Positions 9,034 through 17,262 are shown, numbered from the stretch's first letter. The stretch is 35,089 nucleotides of DNA from Thermoplasmata archaeon (GCA_035632695.1 DASQGG010000199.1:1-35089); one strand, 5' to 3'. The notes: generated by a model not told the origin, from the letters alone. Made by a program: numbers and translations.

Positions 9034-9876
9034 TCACACGATCAATGAAGCGCCCGACAATCCAGGGGCCAAGGCCACGAGAGCCACGGCCATCACGGTC
9101 CGGGCCACCAACGCCGCGGGCAGATTCACGGGGCGCATCGCGAGCGCGCCGAGCGTCACTCCAAAGGCCGCGCGGAACAGGAGCACGGTCGGAGTCCCGA
9201 ACGGCGCACCGTAGGCGACGAACAGGACGGCGGTCGCAAGCCATCCCTGCCTCGCGGTCGTGGCGCCCGCGAGCCCCTGCTGCAGGAAGCCGCGGAACCA
9301 GAGCTCGTCCAGCAGAGCGATCGGTGCCAGAATCGGGAGGCTCATCCAGAGCGGCAGCGGCGTCACCGGCCCGCTCGCCAGCGGGAGCACAACTCCCAGG
9401 ATGGCGAAGGCCGCCGCCAGGCCGGATCCGAGGATCAGTGCTCGCGGCACCTGCCTCCGCGACATTCGACCCGGTGCCTGCCCGCTCCCCGTGGACTGGC
9501 GGAACGCCAGGAGGGCGACCGCGAAGAGCAGGTACACGAATAGCGGGTCGAAGATGGGCACGGACACCCCGAGGAACGCGAGTCGCGCGATCGAGAGGCT
9601 TGGCACCAGGGACAGCGCGAGATAGAATCGCTGAGCCGTCCTGCGGGCATCCAGCAGGCTCCCGGCGAACACCCCGACGCAGAGGAGGACCAGGAACGCC
9701 ATGCCCGGCACCAGGAAGTCGCCCAGGCCTGCGAGGGAGAGGGCGAGCAAGGTCCCGGCGAGCGCGTACGCGCCTACGAACCCCGCGAGAACCCAGCCGA
9801 ACGAGCCGCCGGGGTGCGCGTCCCCGAACCCGAAGCTACCGCGCGCCGCGCCCCAGCTTTCTCCTACGCGCTCCAA
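9034..9876 (-). CDS. Divergent CPBP (Abi/CAAX-protease-like) membrane protein
   Basis: A 280-residue protein with about eight membrane helices. Near residue 190 it has LLDELWFRGFLQQGL, which aligns with motif 1 of CPBP intramembrane proteases (EExxxRG) but has Asp190-Glu191 and Arg195. The later motifs normally contain histidines (FxxxH and HxxxN). Here the matching stretches read VLFVAYGAP and VARTVMAV, with no histidine. Either the zinc site is lost and the protein is a non-catalytic relative, or it differs enough that I have misaligned it. The start is TTG at 9876 in a region without a better codon. A purine-rich GGAGGAGG lies further upstream than usual. It follows a small membrane protein by 25 bases. 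Confidence 0.7.
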   Translation of the reverse strand: MERVGESWGAARGSFGFGDAHPGGSFGWVLAGFVGAYALAGTLLALSLAGLGDFLVPGMAFLVLLCVGVFAGSLLDARRTAQRFYLALSLVPSLSIARLAFLGVSVPIFDPLFVYLLFAVALLAFRQSTGSGQAPGRMSRRQVPRALILGSGLAAAFAILGVVLPLASGPVTPLPLWMSLPILAPIALLDELWFRGFLQQGLAGATTARQGWLATAVLFVAYGAPFGTPTVLLFRAAFGVTLGALAMRPVNLPAALVARTVMAVALVALAPGLSGASLIV

Positions 9877-9901
9877 TCGATCCCCCCGCCCGACCTCCTC
9901 C

Positions 9902-10126
9902 CTAGGGCAGAGCCGCCAGGAAGTTCGCGATCAGGTACACGACGAATACGCCGAAGAGCAGGATGAGCGGGGCCTCGAACCTCCGCAGCTGGGTCTCGTC
10001 GAACCGGGGGAGCAGCACATGCCTCGTAAGGAGCAGCGCCGCCAGCGAGACGACCGCCGCCGCGCTCGCCGCTTGGGCCACGCTGCTGATCACGTAGGGC
10101 ATCCGTCGCTCCACCCAGGGAAGCAT
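9902..10126 (-). CDS. Small two-helix membrane protein
   Basis: A 74-residue protein starting at ATG 10126. Two hydrophobic segments, about residues 14-34 and 51-73, flank a short basic and acidic linker (RHVLLPRFDETQLRRFE). The C terminus is in or next to the membrane. I do not recognise a family. It lies 71 bases after the 229-residue membrane protein gene and 25 bases before the CPBP-like gene, so the three probably form one transcription unit. It may be a membrane partner of its neighbours, but nothing in the sequence says what it does. Confidence 0.6.
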   Translation of the reverse strand: MLPWVERRMPYVISSVAQAASAAAVVSLAALLLTRHVLLPRFDETQLRRFEAPLILLFGVFVVYLIANFLAALP

Positions 10127-10197
10127 GGCGCAGCCGGAAAACCTTTGCTGTGTTCCGCGCGGTTCGGCTGCCTGTCGGCTCGGGCCGGAATGGGATG

Positions 10198-10887
10198 TCA
10201 GAAGTTGGTGAACTCGTCGATCCCCTGGCCCGTGGCGCGGCGCTTGACCAGGAACTTCTCGATGGACGCGCGCAGCAGCTCGTTCGCCAGCTGGAGGGAA
10301 CGGAGGGTTGCGCCCGCGTCGCCCCGCAGGGCCGCCTTCCGCGCGTCGGCCAGGAACGCTTGGTAGGGCGCCACGTCGACGCCCGTCACCTTGGCCAGTC
10401 GGACGAGACCCGTCCCTTCCCGCTTGAGCGCCGCGAGGAATTCGCGTCGGGCGGACGCTGCCGTCAGCGCCCGCGGGACCTCGGGGGATGGCACGAGCGT
10501 CCTCACAAAGGCTCGTGCGGAGATCCGAGACCGTTCATCCTCGGGATGTTCCCGGGTCATTCCCAGCGGGTCGCTCCTCACGGAAGCATCCAGGAAGCCG
10601 CTCCGGATCGCTTGGCGACCCGCCTCCTCGAACCCCAGGAAGGTGTCGGAGCGCCCGTACGGACGCGGCTCGTGACCCGTGGAAAAGGCCAGGAGGAACA
10701 CGACCACGATCATCATGCTCGCCGCCGCGACCATGGAGCCCAGGAAGAGCCATCCTTTCCCTTCCGAGAGGACGGCGAGCGTGAAGGCGACCGCCACGAA
10801 CAGGACGATTCCGACCGACAGGATGCGCCGCACGGCGAGAAGCAAGGATGCCGCTGACCGATATGAAACCGTGCGTGCCTCTCTCAA
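10198..10887 (-). CDS. Membrane protein with a cytosolic helical domain, unknown function
   Basis: A 229-residue protein with two hydrophobic segments (about residues 22-42 and 48-68), then a charged, mostly helical soluble domain rich in Ala, Arg and Leu (for example ARKAALRGDAGATLRSL), ending DEFTNF. The soluble part has the look of a four-helix or TPR-like bundle, but no named family is evident. The start is TTG at 10887, preceded by CCGAGG; an internal TTG or GTG near residues 15-19 would keep both membrane segments. It is the first of three small membrane-protein genes on the minus strand and is divergent from the Roadblock gene. Confidence 0.65.
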   Translation of the reverse strand: MREARTVSYRSAASLLLAVRRILSVGIVLFVAVAFTLAVLSEGKGWLFLGSMVAAASMMIVVVFLLAFSTGHEPRPYGRSDTFLGFEEAGRQAIRSGFLDASVRSDPLGMTREHPEDERSRISARAFVRTLVPSPEVPRALTAASARREFLAALKREGTGLVRLAKVTGVDVAPYQAFLADARKAALRGDAGATLRSLQLANELLRASIEKFLVKRRATGQGIDEFTNF

Positions 10888-11056
10888 CCTCGGTAGTTAT
10901 CCGGGGCCGAAACCGGGGAAAGGGAACGAGAACGCACCTATGGCCATCCCATCCCGCACCTCGTCCGATCAACTGCCCGATCGGTGTCGTAGGGGCAGGT
11001 ACGACCCGTAGCCTACCCGTGCGACGCGGCGAACTTAAGGAGGGTCGCTTATTCGG

Positions 11057-11497
11057 GTGCTCGAGGACGGGGCTATCGTCGCGGATCGAGTGGGGGGAAG
11101 CCGGTTCGATTTGGAATCGTTAGTGGGCGACCTCCACGCCGCCGGGCAGCTCGACGCGGCATTCCTGTTGACGACCGCGGGCGAAGTCCTGGGGAGCTGG
11201 ACTCGCAACGAGGTGCGGCATGAGGTGCTGGGGGTCATGTCCGCGACCCTGATGGCCTCGATTGACACGCTCATGGAGGAGCTTCGGGGCCGCCGGCCCG
11301 ATTCCGCCATCGTGGAGGCAGGAGACCAGCGGTTCCTCGCGGTCCGCACGCGAGACGAGCATCTGCTGGTGATCGCGGCGCCCACGTCCGTGTCCCCGGA
11401 ACGCTTGTCCGCCGTGTCGCGAGCGCTCCAGGCTAGGCTCCCCGACGGTCGCGAGAGGCGGAGACCGAAAGCGCACACGGTTGCGTCGCGCCCGTGA
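11057..11497 (+). CDS. Roadblock/LC7-domain protein
   Basis: A 146-residue protein whose core fits the Roadblock/LC7 (MglB-like) fold. It starts with a helix (ESLVGDLHAAGQL), followed by a strand pair (AAFLLTTAGEVLGSW), a long helix beginning MSATLMASIDTLMEEL, and strands QRFLAVRTRDEHLLVI. Such proteins dimerise and often regulate small Ras-like GTPases; one is encoded about 5.8 kb downstream. The start is taken as GTG at 11057, with AAGGAGG twelve bases before it. A second GTG at 11090 would remove only the variable N terminus. It has its own short upstream region shared with the divergent minus-strand gene. Partner and signal are unknown. Confidence 0.75.
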   Translation: MLEDGAIVADRVGGSRFDLESLVGDLHAAGQLDAAFLLTTAGEVLGSWTRNEVRHEVLGVMSATLMASIDTLMEELRGRRPDSAIVEAGDQRFLAVRTRDEHLLVIAAPTSVSPERLSAVSRALQARLPDGRERRRPKAHTVASRP

Positions 11498-11567
11498 CGT
11501 GGCCGTCGGGCTCGGGGCACGGCGGTCCCCGGCCATTACGTCCCAAAGATGGTCTGGGGGATTCCTT

Positions 11568-11575
11568 CAAATACA
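11568..11575 (+). promoter_or_regulatory. Probable TATA box for the winged-helix regulator
   Basis: CAAATACA stands out in GC-rich DNA. Transcription would start near 11597, about 48 bases before the chosen GTG start. This argues against the ATG at 11549, which lies upstream of the box even though the frame is open there. Confidence 0.4.
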
Positions 11576-11644
11576 CGTGACAATTACTCCGTCCTCGCCT
11601 ATTGGGTCGAGGGGTTCCGTGGGCTCGGGAAAGAAGGAAACGGC

Positions 11645-12190
11645 GTGCTCGCCGCCCGAGGGTATCCCCGGGCGGTGGCCCAGGTGAACGCGCATTCGGA
11701 CCTGTCGATCGTCGACCACCCGACGCGACAGCGAATCCTCGCGTACCTGGCGATGCTCCCCGGCGACCACTTCCGATCCATCGGCCGCACCCTGCAGATC
11801 TCCATGGGGTCGACGCGACACCACCTCTCCGTCCTCGTCAAGAAGGGCCTGGTCCGCTCCGAACGCATGGGCGGAAAGCTCCGGTACTTCGCCATCGCCC
11901 GGGGCTCCACGTCGCCGCTCAACGACACGTTCAAGCAGTACTGGAAGTACCGAGACCTCCGGATGCGAGTGTGGTCCGCGGTCCGGCAGCAGCGGGAGGC
12001 CAGCCCGAGCAACGTGGCGGCGTCGCTCGGCGTGAGCCGCCAGTTGGCCGCCTACCACCTGGCCTGCCTCGAGGAACTGGGCCTGGTCGTGCGCGCTCGG
12101 GGGCGCTACCGGGCCGTGGATCCCGACCGCCGGACTGTGGATTTCCTCTGGGCCACCGGTGAGCGCGGACCGCGGATGAAACGAACGTGA
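11645..12190 (+). CDS. Tandem winged-helix transcriptional regulator
   Basis: About 181 residues with two winged-helix DNA-binding domains. The first contains HPTRQRILAYLAMLPG, then RSIGRTLQISMGSTRHHLSV as the recognition region, and KKGLVRSERMGGKLRYF as the wing. The second repeats the plan: SNVAASLGVSRQLAAYHLAC, then EELGLVVRARGRYRAV. This two-domain layout is common in Thermoplasmata-type archaeal regulators. The frame is open back to an ATG at 11549, but a TATA-like box lies after that codon. GTG at 11645 has AAGGA six bases upstream, so I use it. Both helices are intact, so it should bind DNA. No ligand or sensor domain is visible. The target might be its own promoter or the downstream membrane gene. 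Confidence 0.85.
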   Translation: MLAARGYPRAVAQVNAHSDLSIVDHPTRQRILAYLAMLPGDHFRSIGRTLQISMGSTRHHLSVLVKKGLVRSERMGGKLRYFAIARGSTSPLNDTFKQYWKYRDLRMRVWSAVRQQREASPSNVAASLGVSRQLAAYHLACLEELGLVVRARGRYRAVDPDRRTVDFLWATGERGPRMKRT

Positions 12191-12230
12191 CCTCCCGCCA
12201 CACGATCGCAAGAACCCTTCACACGGATCT

Positions 12231-12252
12231 CGCGGGGACTCGCGCCCCCGCG
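12231..12252 (+). terminator. Candidate terminator hairpin after the winged-helix regulator
   Basis: CGCGGGG (12231-12237) and CCCCGCG (12246-12252) form a perfect 7-bp stem with an eight-base loop, about 40 bases after the regulator stop. A short CTTGGGTTTG follows. Archaeal termination relies mainly on T tracts, and the T-rich part here is weak, so the call is tentative. Confidence 0.3.
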
Positions 12253-12328
12253 GCTTGGGTTTGCGGGGGAACGCTCCGGGAACGACCTCTCACCTGCGAT
12301 TTCTCCGAGAGCCCGGATCGGGGCGGGG

Positions 12329-12338
12329 TTTCTATAGG
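12329..12338 (+). promoter_or_regulatory. TATA box giving a near-leaderless transcript
   Basis: TTTCTATAGG is centred about 29 bases before the ATG at 12363. That is the spacing expected when an archaeal transcript begins at or next to its start codon. It supports the chosen start against the longer open frame. Confidence 0.5.
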
Positions 12339-12362
12339 TCCTTTCCCTTCGGGCGGACCGAA

Positions 12363-13397
12363 ATGGTTGCCGCCGAAGACCCGAGGAGAGCCCGGCACGC
12401 CCGATGGGTCGCGTGGGCCGTCACCCTCCTGCTCTTCGTGCGCTTCTCCGCCAGCACCGCCCTCATCGGCGTCAACCTAAGCCCGCCCACGCTGGTCACG
12501 GTCGGCGGCGTCCTCGAGGCGTACGAGGTCCTCCTGGCGTTCGTCCTGATTCCGGTGTTCTTCATCGTCCTCGGATGGAGGCCCACCGCTGTCCCGATTC
12601 GCACGACCCTCGCGGTCCTCGCCCTCACCGGCGCGGCCCTGGTCACCTGGCTGCTCGCGGTCCTCGAGGTCCTGGTCCCGCTCACCACACTCACGTTCCT
12701 GGTTCTCGCGATCGCGGCCGTCGCCGCGGGGTCGTGGCTGGCGTACCCGTTCCCGAAGGCGAGGCGGGAGGCGATGCAGCGGTGGACGCGGGTTGTCCAC
12801 GCGGTCGTCCTCGTGGCCCTCCCCGTCGTCTTCGCGGTGCGGGTCGCCGCCCTCGAGGGGCTCGACCCCGTGATTGGGTCCGGCGGATGGATGCGGGCCA
12901 ACTGGTTCTTCGTGAACCTCCCCACGGTCATCCTGGAATTCCTCGTCATCGCCGTCTTCCTGAACGTCGTCCTGGATCGCTCCGGGGCGGAGCTGCGGGC
13001 CCGGTGGTACGCGTTCCTGCCGTTCGTCCTCGTCCCTCTAATCATGGACGGGGTCTCGGACCGGCCGCTCACGGGCTATGTCCTTTCGGCGTTGATCACC
13101 TGGGGGTCCAACCTCGCCCTCTTCGCCCCCGCCGTCGTCTCGCTCGGCGTGGTCAGTGCCGTGTTCGCGTGTTTCGCCTCCGCCCTGCTGCTCCTCGGGC
13201 GCCGCGGGAACGCAGTTGCCTGGGAGCTGCTCCTCCTTGGGTGCGCCTCTGCGCTCTTCGCGGGCTTCTATCCCTCCATGGCGTCCGTGGCGGGACTCAA
13301 CGTCTCAATGCTCCTGATCGCCCGGGCGATCGGCGAGTGGCCGCGCCGCGCGGGTTCCGCGCAGGCCGCCGCGGGATCGCCGGAGTCCGCGCCCTGA
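12363..13397 (+). CDS. Polytopic membrane protein, unknown function
   Basis: A 344-residue protein with about nine hydrophobic helices and short loops. The N terminus is basic (RRARHARW), which puts it in the cytosol. The C terminus is Ala/Gly/Pro-rich. A central outside loop has EGLDPVIGSGGWMRANW. I recognise no family and see no obvious catalytic or metal-binding motif. The frame opens at 12255, but the ATG at 12363 has a TATA-like box at leaderless spacing, so I start there. It is followed at 187 bases by the DOMON-like secreted protein, which has its own TATA-like box, so the two may or may not be functionally linked. Confidence 0.7.
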   Translation: MVAAEDPRRARHARWVAWAVTLLLFVRFSASTALIGVNLSPPTLVTVGGVLEAYEVLLAFVLIPVFFIVLGWRPTAVPIRTTLAVLALTGAALVTWLLAVLEVLVPLTTLTFLVLAIAAVAAGSWLAYPFPKARREAMQRWTRVVHAVVLVALPVVFAVRVAALEGLDPVIGSGGWMRANWFFVNLPTVILEFLVIAVFLNVVLDRSGAELRARWYAFLPFVLVPLIMDGVSDRPLTGYVLSALITWGSNLALFAPAVVSLGVVSAVFACFASALLLLGRRGNAVAWELLLLGCASALFAGFYPSMASVAGLNVSMLLIARAIGEWPRRAGSAQAAAGSPESAP

Positions 13398-13520
13398 TGC
13401 GAACACGAGGAGGTTGCGTCGAGCCGCGCCGGCATTCACGGTTGATAATCTGGCGGCAAAGCCTATGCCCCCGGGTACGCGGTGCCGCCCGTCCTCTTGT
13501 CGACGGATGTCCAATGACGC

Positions 13521-13526
13521 TTATAA
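13521..13526 (+). promoter_or_regulatory. TATA box for the DOMON-protein cluster
   Basis: TTATAA (context GACGCTTATAACTCC) lies 59 bases before the ATG at 13585 and would start transcription near 13550. The three following genes overlap or abut, so this box probably drives all of them. Confidence 0.5.
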
Positions 13527-13584
13527 CTCCGGGCGAACGTCGCCGCGCGGCGACCCCGGCCGACGAGAGGTCGTAGGACGGCTC

Positions 13585-15333
13585 ATGCAAGGGGAAGCGA
13601 GGCCAACCAAGGGGCGACGGAGGCGACTCGTGGCCCTGGTCCTCGCCCTGGGCTTCCTCTCCCTCTTCCTCGTGGTCGCCTCGGCTCCGGCGGCCCCGAT
13701 CACAGTCACGATCCCCTTCTCTCCGGTCCCCGTGAGCAACGCGGACCTGGACGGGAACCCCGCGACCGGCGCCTGGTCGGACGCGAGCAACTGGACGATC
13801 CCCCTGGAGAACGGCGCCTCCGCGCCGTACGGGTCGGCCCAGCTGTACGCGAAGCACGACAACTCGTCCGTGTACTTCCGAATTGACGGTCACGTCGACA
13901 TCCCGTGGCAGAGCGCGACCGGGACGCACTTCTGGCTCGGGATGCAGATCTCCCCCTCGGGCACGTCGCACCACAGCAGCGGCACCTGGGAGGGCGCCTT
14001 CTTCGGCCTCTGGGACGGGGGGTCCTACACGCCCACCCCGACGTACCCGCCCGCGGTCGTCGAGACCACGGGCTTCGGGCGCCCGCCGACGCAGAATGCG
14101 ACGGACGCTGACTACGGCTTCATGGGAGTCGGCGGGACCGCGGCCCCCTACAACGTCACCGCGGAATGGAAGCGGCCCCTGAACGCCGGCGGCCTCGCCC
14201 TCCTGCCCGACGGGACGACCTCCTACCACTTCTTCGTGACCACGGAGACGAGCAGCGCGGGCGCGAATGGCGGGAACATCAACCACGGCTCGATCACGAA
14301 CGTGAACGTGATGCGCCTCGCGTCCGCGGGCGGCGGTGGGACCCCGACGCCGCCGAGCGTCTCGATCACGTCGCCCACGAGCAACGCCGTCGTCAACGGG
14401 GTCGTGGTCGTCGCCGCGACTGCGTCGTCGAGCGCGGGCATCGCCCACGTGGACTTCTACGCCGACACGACCCTGCTCGGCACCGCGACGAGCGCTCCCT
14501 ACACGGCCACGTGGGACACGACGGGCTACGCGAACGGCGCGCACACGCTCACCGCGAAGGCGTACGATCCCGCGAGCAACCTCGGGACGAGCACGATCTC
14601 CGTCCGGGTGGACCACACGGCCCGCGCCCTCGCGATCACAGCTCCGGCGAACCGCTCCGTGGTCACGGGGCTCGTGACGATCAACGTAAGCGCGACGGAC
14701 CCCGGCGGCGTCGACTCCGTCGACGTGTTCGTGAACGGGACGCTGCTGGGCTCCGTGACCGAGCCACCCTACTCTCTGGGGTGGGACACCACGTCCTCCC
14801 CGGAAGGCTTCTACACGATCCGCGCGATGGCGTCCTTCACGACGGGCGGCGCGCGGAACGCGACCGTCCACGTTCTCGTGGATCGGATGCCGGCCGTCGC
14901 GGCCCCGACCGTCACGGACGCGGGCGAGGGCTCGCTCCAAGTCACATGGACTGCGAGCTCCGACGCATTCGTCGCCGGGTACATCCTCCTCCGGTCCGGC
15001 GCCTCGGCGGGACCGTTCGTCCAGCTCAACGCGAACCCGCTGCGCAACACGACGTATGTGGACGTGGGCCTGACGCCGGGCGGCACGTACTACTACGAGG
15101 TGGTCGCCGTGGACATCTGGGGCCATCCTTCGCCTTCGTCCGCGCCCGCCGGCGGCGTCGCGGGTGCGGCGTCGCTCTTCGACCTGCAGAACCTTCGCTG
15201 GGCCGCGCTCCCCGCAGGGATGGCGCTGGTCTTGATTCTCCTTGCGGCGCTCGTACGGCGCGAGCTCCGTCGACGCGGGCAGCCGACCCGGAGCCGGGAC
15301 GACGCGGACTCGAACCGTGAGGAAGGCCGATGA
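13585..15333 (+). CDS. Secreted, membrane-anchored DOMON/CBM9-like protein with Ig and Fn3 domains
   Basis: A 582-residue surface protein. A basic N terminus and hydrophobic signal (about 14-33, ending ASAPAAP) lead to a beta-sandwich of about 210 residues (40-248). Its features (DLDGNPATGAWSD, then LYAKHDNSSVYFRIDG, later EWKRPLNAGG) resemble the CBM9-like/DOMON superfamily, which includes heme b-binding subunits related to ethylbenzene dehydrogenase gamma. Two Ig-like repeats follow (about 258-435; ITSPTSNAVV and ITAPANRSVV begin them), then an Fn3-like domain (about 440-530), a membrane helix (about 547-565) and a basic tail. Possible axial ligands Met120 and Lys196 are inference only. Several N-x-S/T sites suggest glycosylation. 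The start is ATG at 13585. A carbohydrate-binding role is the main alternative. Confidence 0.78.
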   Translation: MQGEARPTKGRRRRLVALVLALGFLSLFLVVASAPAAPITVTIPFSPVPVSNADLDGNPATGAWSDASNWTIPLENGASAPYGSAQLYAKHDNSSVYFRIDGHVDIPWQSATGTHFWLGMQISPSGTSHHSSGTWEGAFFGLWDGGSYTPTPTYPPAVVETTGFGRPPTQNATDADYGFMGVGGTAAPYNVTAEWKRPLNAGGLALLPDGTTSYHFFVTTETSSAGANGGNINHGSITNVNVMRLASAGGGGTPTPPSVSITSPTSNAVVNGVVVVAATASSSAGIAHVDFYADTTLLGTATSAPYTATWDTTGYANGAHTLTAKAYDPASNLGTSTISVRVDHTARALAITAPANRSVVTGLVTINVSATDPGGVDSVDVFVNGTLLGSVTEPPYSLGWDTTSSPEGFYTIRAMASFTTGGARNATVHVLVDRMPAVAAPTVTDAGEGSLQVTWTASSDAFVAGYILLRSGASAGPFVQLNANPLRNTTYVDVGLTPGGTYYYEVVAVDIWGHPSPSSAPAGGVAGAASLFDLQNLRWAALPAGMALVLILLAALVRRELRRRGQPTRSRDDADSNREEGR

Positions 15334-15842
15334 ACCGCGCCCCCTTCCTGGCAGTCCTTGCGATCCTCGTGGCCGCGGCCCTCGTCCCTTCGCTCTCAGC
15401 CGCCGCGAGTTCCGGCTCCGTCCACATCATCCACACGCCGCCTTCCTCGGCGGCCCCGGGCCGACAGATCGAGATCGATGCCGTGCTCGTGAACGCGACG
15501 TCGGCCATCGTCCTGTGGAACAACGGCTCCCTGGCGAAGCCCGCGACGGTCCCGATGACGAACCTGTCCCGCGCCCAGGGCGGTGGCTGGGACTACGAAG
15601 CCTGGTTGCCCGCCCAGCCGGACGGGGCCCAGGTCACGTACTCGATCACCGCGACGGGACCGGCGGGCTCGAGCGCGCAGACGTACACGCTCGCCGTTGC
15701 CGCGCCGTCGTCCCAGGGCTTCACCCCCGCGGACCAGAGCGCCTGGGTCTGGACCCTGGCCGCGAGCGTGTCCATGGCGGCCAGCGCGGTCGTCGCGATC
15801 TTCTACTACACATCCTTGCGCCTGCGGCGGGAGCCTCGGTGA
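15330..15842 (+). CDS. Small secreted beta-domain protein with C-terminal membrane anchor
   Basis: A 170-residue protein whose ATG overlaps the upstream stop as ATGA, so translation is probably coupled. It has a clear signal peptide (FLAVLAILVAAALVPSLSA), an Ig-like beta domain of about 100 residues (from VHIIHTPPSSAAPG to VTYSITATGPAGSSAQTY), a membrane helix (about 139-160) and a short basic cytosolic tail (RLRREPR). N-x-S/T sites occur at NAT, NGS and NLS. I recognise no specific family. The layout mirrors its larger neighbour, so the two may sit side by side on the outer face of the membrane with the next gene product. Confidence 0.75.
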   Translation: MNRAPFLAVLAILVAAALVPSLSAAASSGSVHIIHTPPSSAAPGRQIEIDAVLVNATSAIVLWNNGSLAKPATVPMTNLSRAQGGGWDYEAWLPAQPDGAQVTYSITATGPAGSSAQTYTLAVAAPSSQGFTPADQSAWVWTLAASVSMAASAVVAIFYYTSLRLRREPR

Positions 15843-17141
15843 ATGATCGACCCCCGCGTACTCCACCAGGTGACCGTTGAGCTGGCCACGGGCTTCCTGA
15901 TGCTCGCGGGCCTGGGCGTGGCGGCCAAGCTCGTCGCCGACCTGTGGCTGCGGCGCCTCGCGGGGCGGAACTGGACCCTCGACCGCTGGGCGCGGAAGAT
16001 CGCCTCCCTCGCCGAGCCCACGTCCTTCTTCGCCCTCGCCGCCGGGGTGTTCACGTCGTTCGCGACGAGCTATACGGGGCTGAACGTCTGGCCCGCCTCC
16101 GAGCTCTGGGCGTCCCCCACGGTCCACAACAAGATGCTCCTCGTCGCCCTGTCGACCACCTTGTTCCTGGGCGCGTTCGTCCTCCGGGCGCGGTTCCGCG
16201 GGAAGCTCTGGAGCGCCCCCAGCACGGGCGCCTTGTACGCGCTCCTCGTCCTTGCGGGCAATGGGTTCCTCGTGCTCCAGAACTCCGTCGGCGGGCACCT
16301 CCAGGGGACCGGCAGCCTCCTCGATGACGTCCTCGCCATGGTCAACCTGAACGAGACGGTCCTCTGGACGTTCCCGACCCAGGCCGCGATTTTCTGCGCC
16401 GTCGCGTTCCCGCTCGTCGTCCTCGTCATCGCCCTCAGGGTGCGCGTCTCCAACCGGCTCTACGCGCATCGCGAGCTCGCGCCGCTCGCGCGGGAGGTCA
16501 AGAGCCTCGTCGCGGACGCCAAGCGGGCCGATCTCGGGATCGACGGACCGCGGCGACTCATCGGGCGCGCGAATGCCGCGTCCCGGAAGGGGGAGTACAG
16601 CCGCGCGGTCCGTCTCCTGGAGAAGGCGAAGGACGGCTTGGTCGAGGCGCACCCGTTCACGGGGACGGTCGACGAGGTCGAGTTCTGGGCCGGCGCGGAG
16701 ACCTTGCCGGAAGGCCGTCGCCCCGCCCTGTCTCCGCCCGGGGACGTCCCCGCGACGGAGGCGGTCCCTCGGAGCCTCTCCTTCAGCCCACCGGTTGCGC
16801 CCACCGCGGATCGGAACACCGGGCTCGCGACCCTGCCCGGGGCGATGGGACTCGTCGAGGGCTCGCTCCGCCGCTTCGAGGAGGCGCCCCTCCTCCGGCT
16901 CCAGGAGGAGCTACGCGCGGCCCGGGACACCCTCCTGGAGTTCAAGGTGCGCGGACACGACCTGACCGAGCCCGTTCGGCTCTTGAGGGAAGCCCACGGG
17001 CACCTCCAGCGGGCCGAATGGCACGATGCGATCACGTGCCTGGAGCAGTTCCGCGAGGAGATGCGGCGCACGGCGGCGGCTGGCGCCCCCAGGCGGCGCG
17101 ACCGATCCGATGCGCCGGGTCCTTCCGCCGAGGACCTGTGA
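15843..17141 (+). CDS. DUF2231-like membrane protein with cytosolic helical tail
   Basis: A 432-residue protein starting one base after the upstream stop. The first 200 residues hold about five membrane helices. Their spacing and the motifs HQVTVELATGFLMLAG, VHNKMLLVALSTTLFLG and NSVGGHLQG recall DUF2231 membrane proteins, with His8, His95 and His152 placed near membrane faces as possible heme ligands. The remaining half is soluble, with a proline-rich linker (about 290-325) between helical segments that look TPR-like (ANAASRKGEYSRAVRLLEKA and later HGHLQRAEWHDAITCLEQF). The two helical hairpins resemble each other. The domain call is from memory and not certain. With the preceding secreted proteins it suggests a membrane-crossing complex, possibly electron transfer; a purely structural or signalling complex is also possible. 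Confidence 0.7.
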   Translation: MIDPRVLHQVTVELATGFLMLAGLGVAAKLVADLWLRRLAGRNWTLDRWARKIASLAEPTSFFALAAGVFTSFATSYTGLNVWPASELWASPTVHNKMLLVALSTTLFLGAFVLRARFRGKLWSAPSTGALYALLVLAGNGFLVLQNSVGGHLQGTGSLLDDVLAMVNLNETVLWTFPTQAAIFCAVAFPLVVLVIALRVRVSNRLYAHRELAPLAREVKSLVADAKRADLGIDGPRRLIGRANAASRKGEYSRAVRLLEKAKDGLVEAHPFTGTVDEVEFWAGAETLPEGRRPALSPPGDVPATEAVPRSLSFSPPVAPTADRNTGLATLPGAMGLVEGSLRRFEEAPLLRLQEELRAARDTLLEFKVRGHDLTEPVRLLREAHGHLQRAEWHDAITCLEQFREEMRRTAAAGAPRRRDRSDAPGPSAEDL

Positions 17142-17212
17142 CCTCCTCCATCGTGATCGCCCGGGCACCGGCGGGGCATCCCGAAGCGGTCCCACGCCGA
17201 CGTTCCAAGCCG

Positions 17213-17240
17213 TGATAATCGGAAGGCTAACGTTTAGAAG
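17213..17240 (+). promoter_or_regulatory. Promoter region of the Ras-like GTPase gene
   Basis: Two AT-rich boxes stand in GC-rich DNA: TGATAATC (17213-17220) and TTTAGAAG (17233-17240). The first is about 28 bases before ATG 17245 and the second about 27 bases before ATG 17263, so either could give a leaderless transcript. Confidence 0.35.
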
Positions 17241-17262
17241 GCGGATGTCGCCGCCGGTTACG

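Noticed and set aside
11549-11644. N-terminal extension of the winged-helix regulator from ATG 11549
   Set aside because: The TATA-like box lies downstream of this codon, and the extension has no family resemblance.
13297-15126. A 609-codon minus-strand frame opposite the DOMON-protein gene
   Set aside because: Arg/Gly/Val/Asp-rich shadow with no membrane helix or motif; the plus strand has a signal peptide, domains and an anchor.
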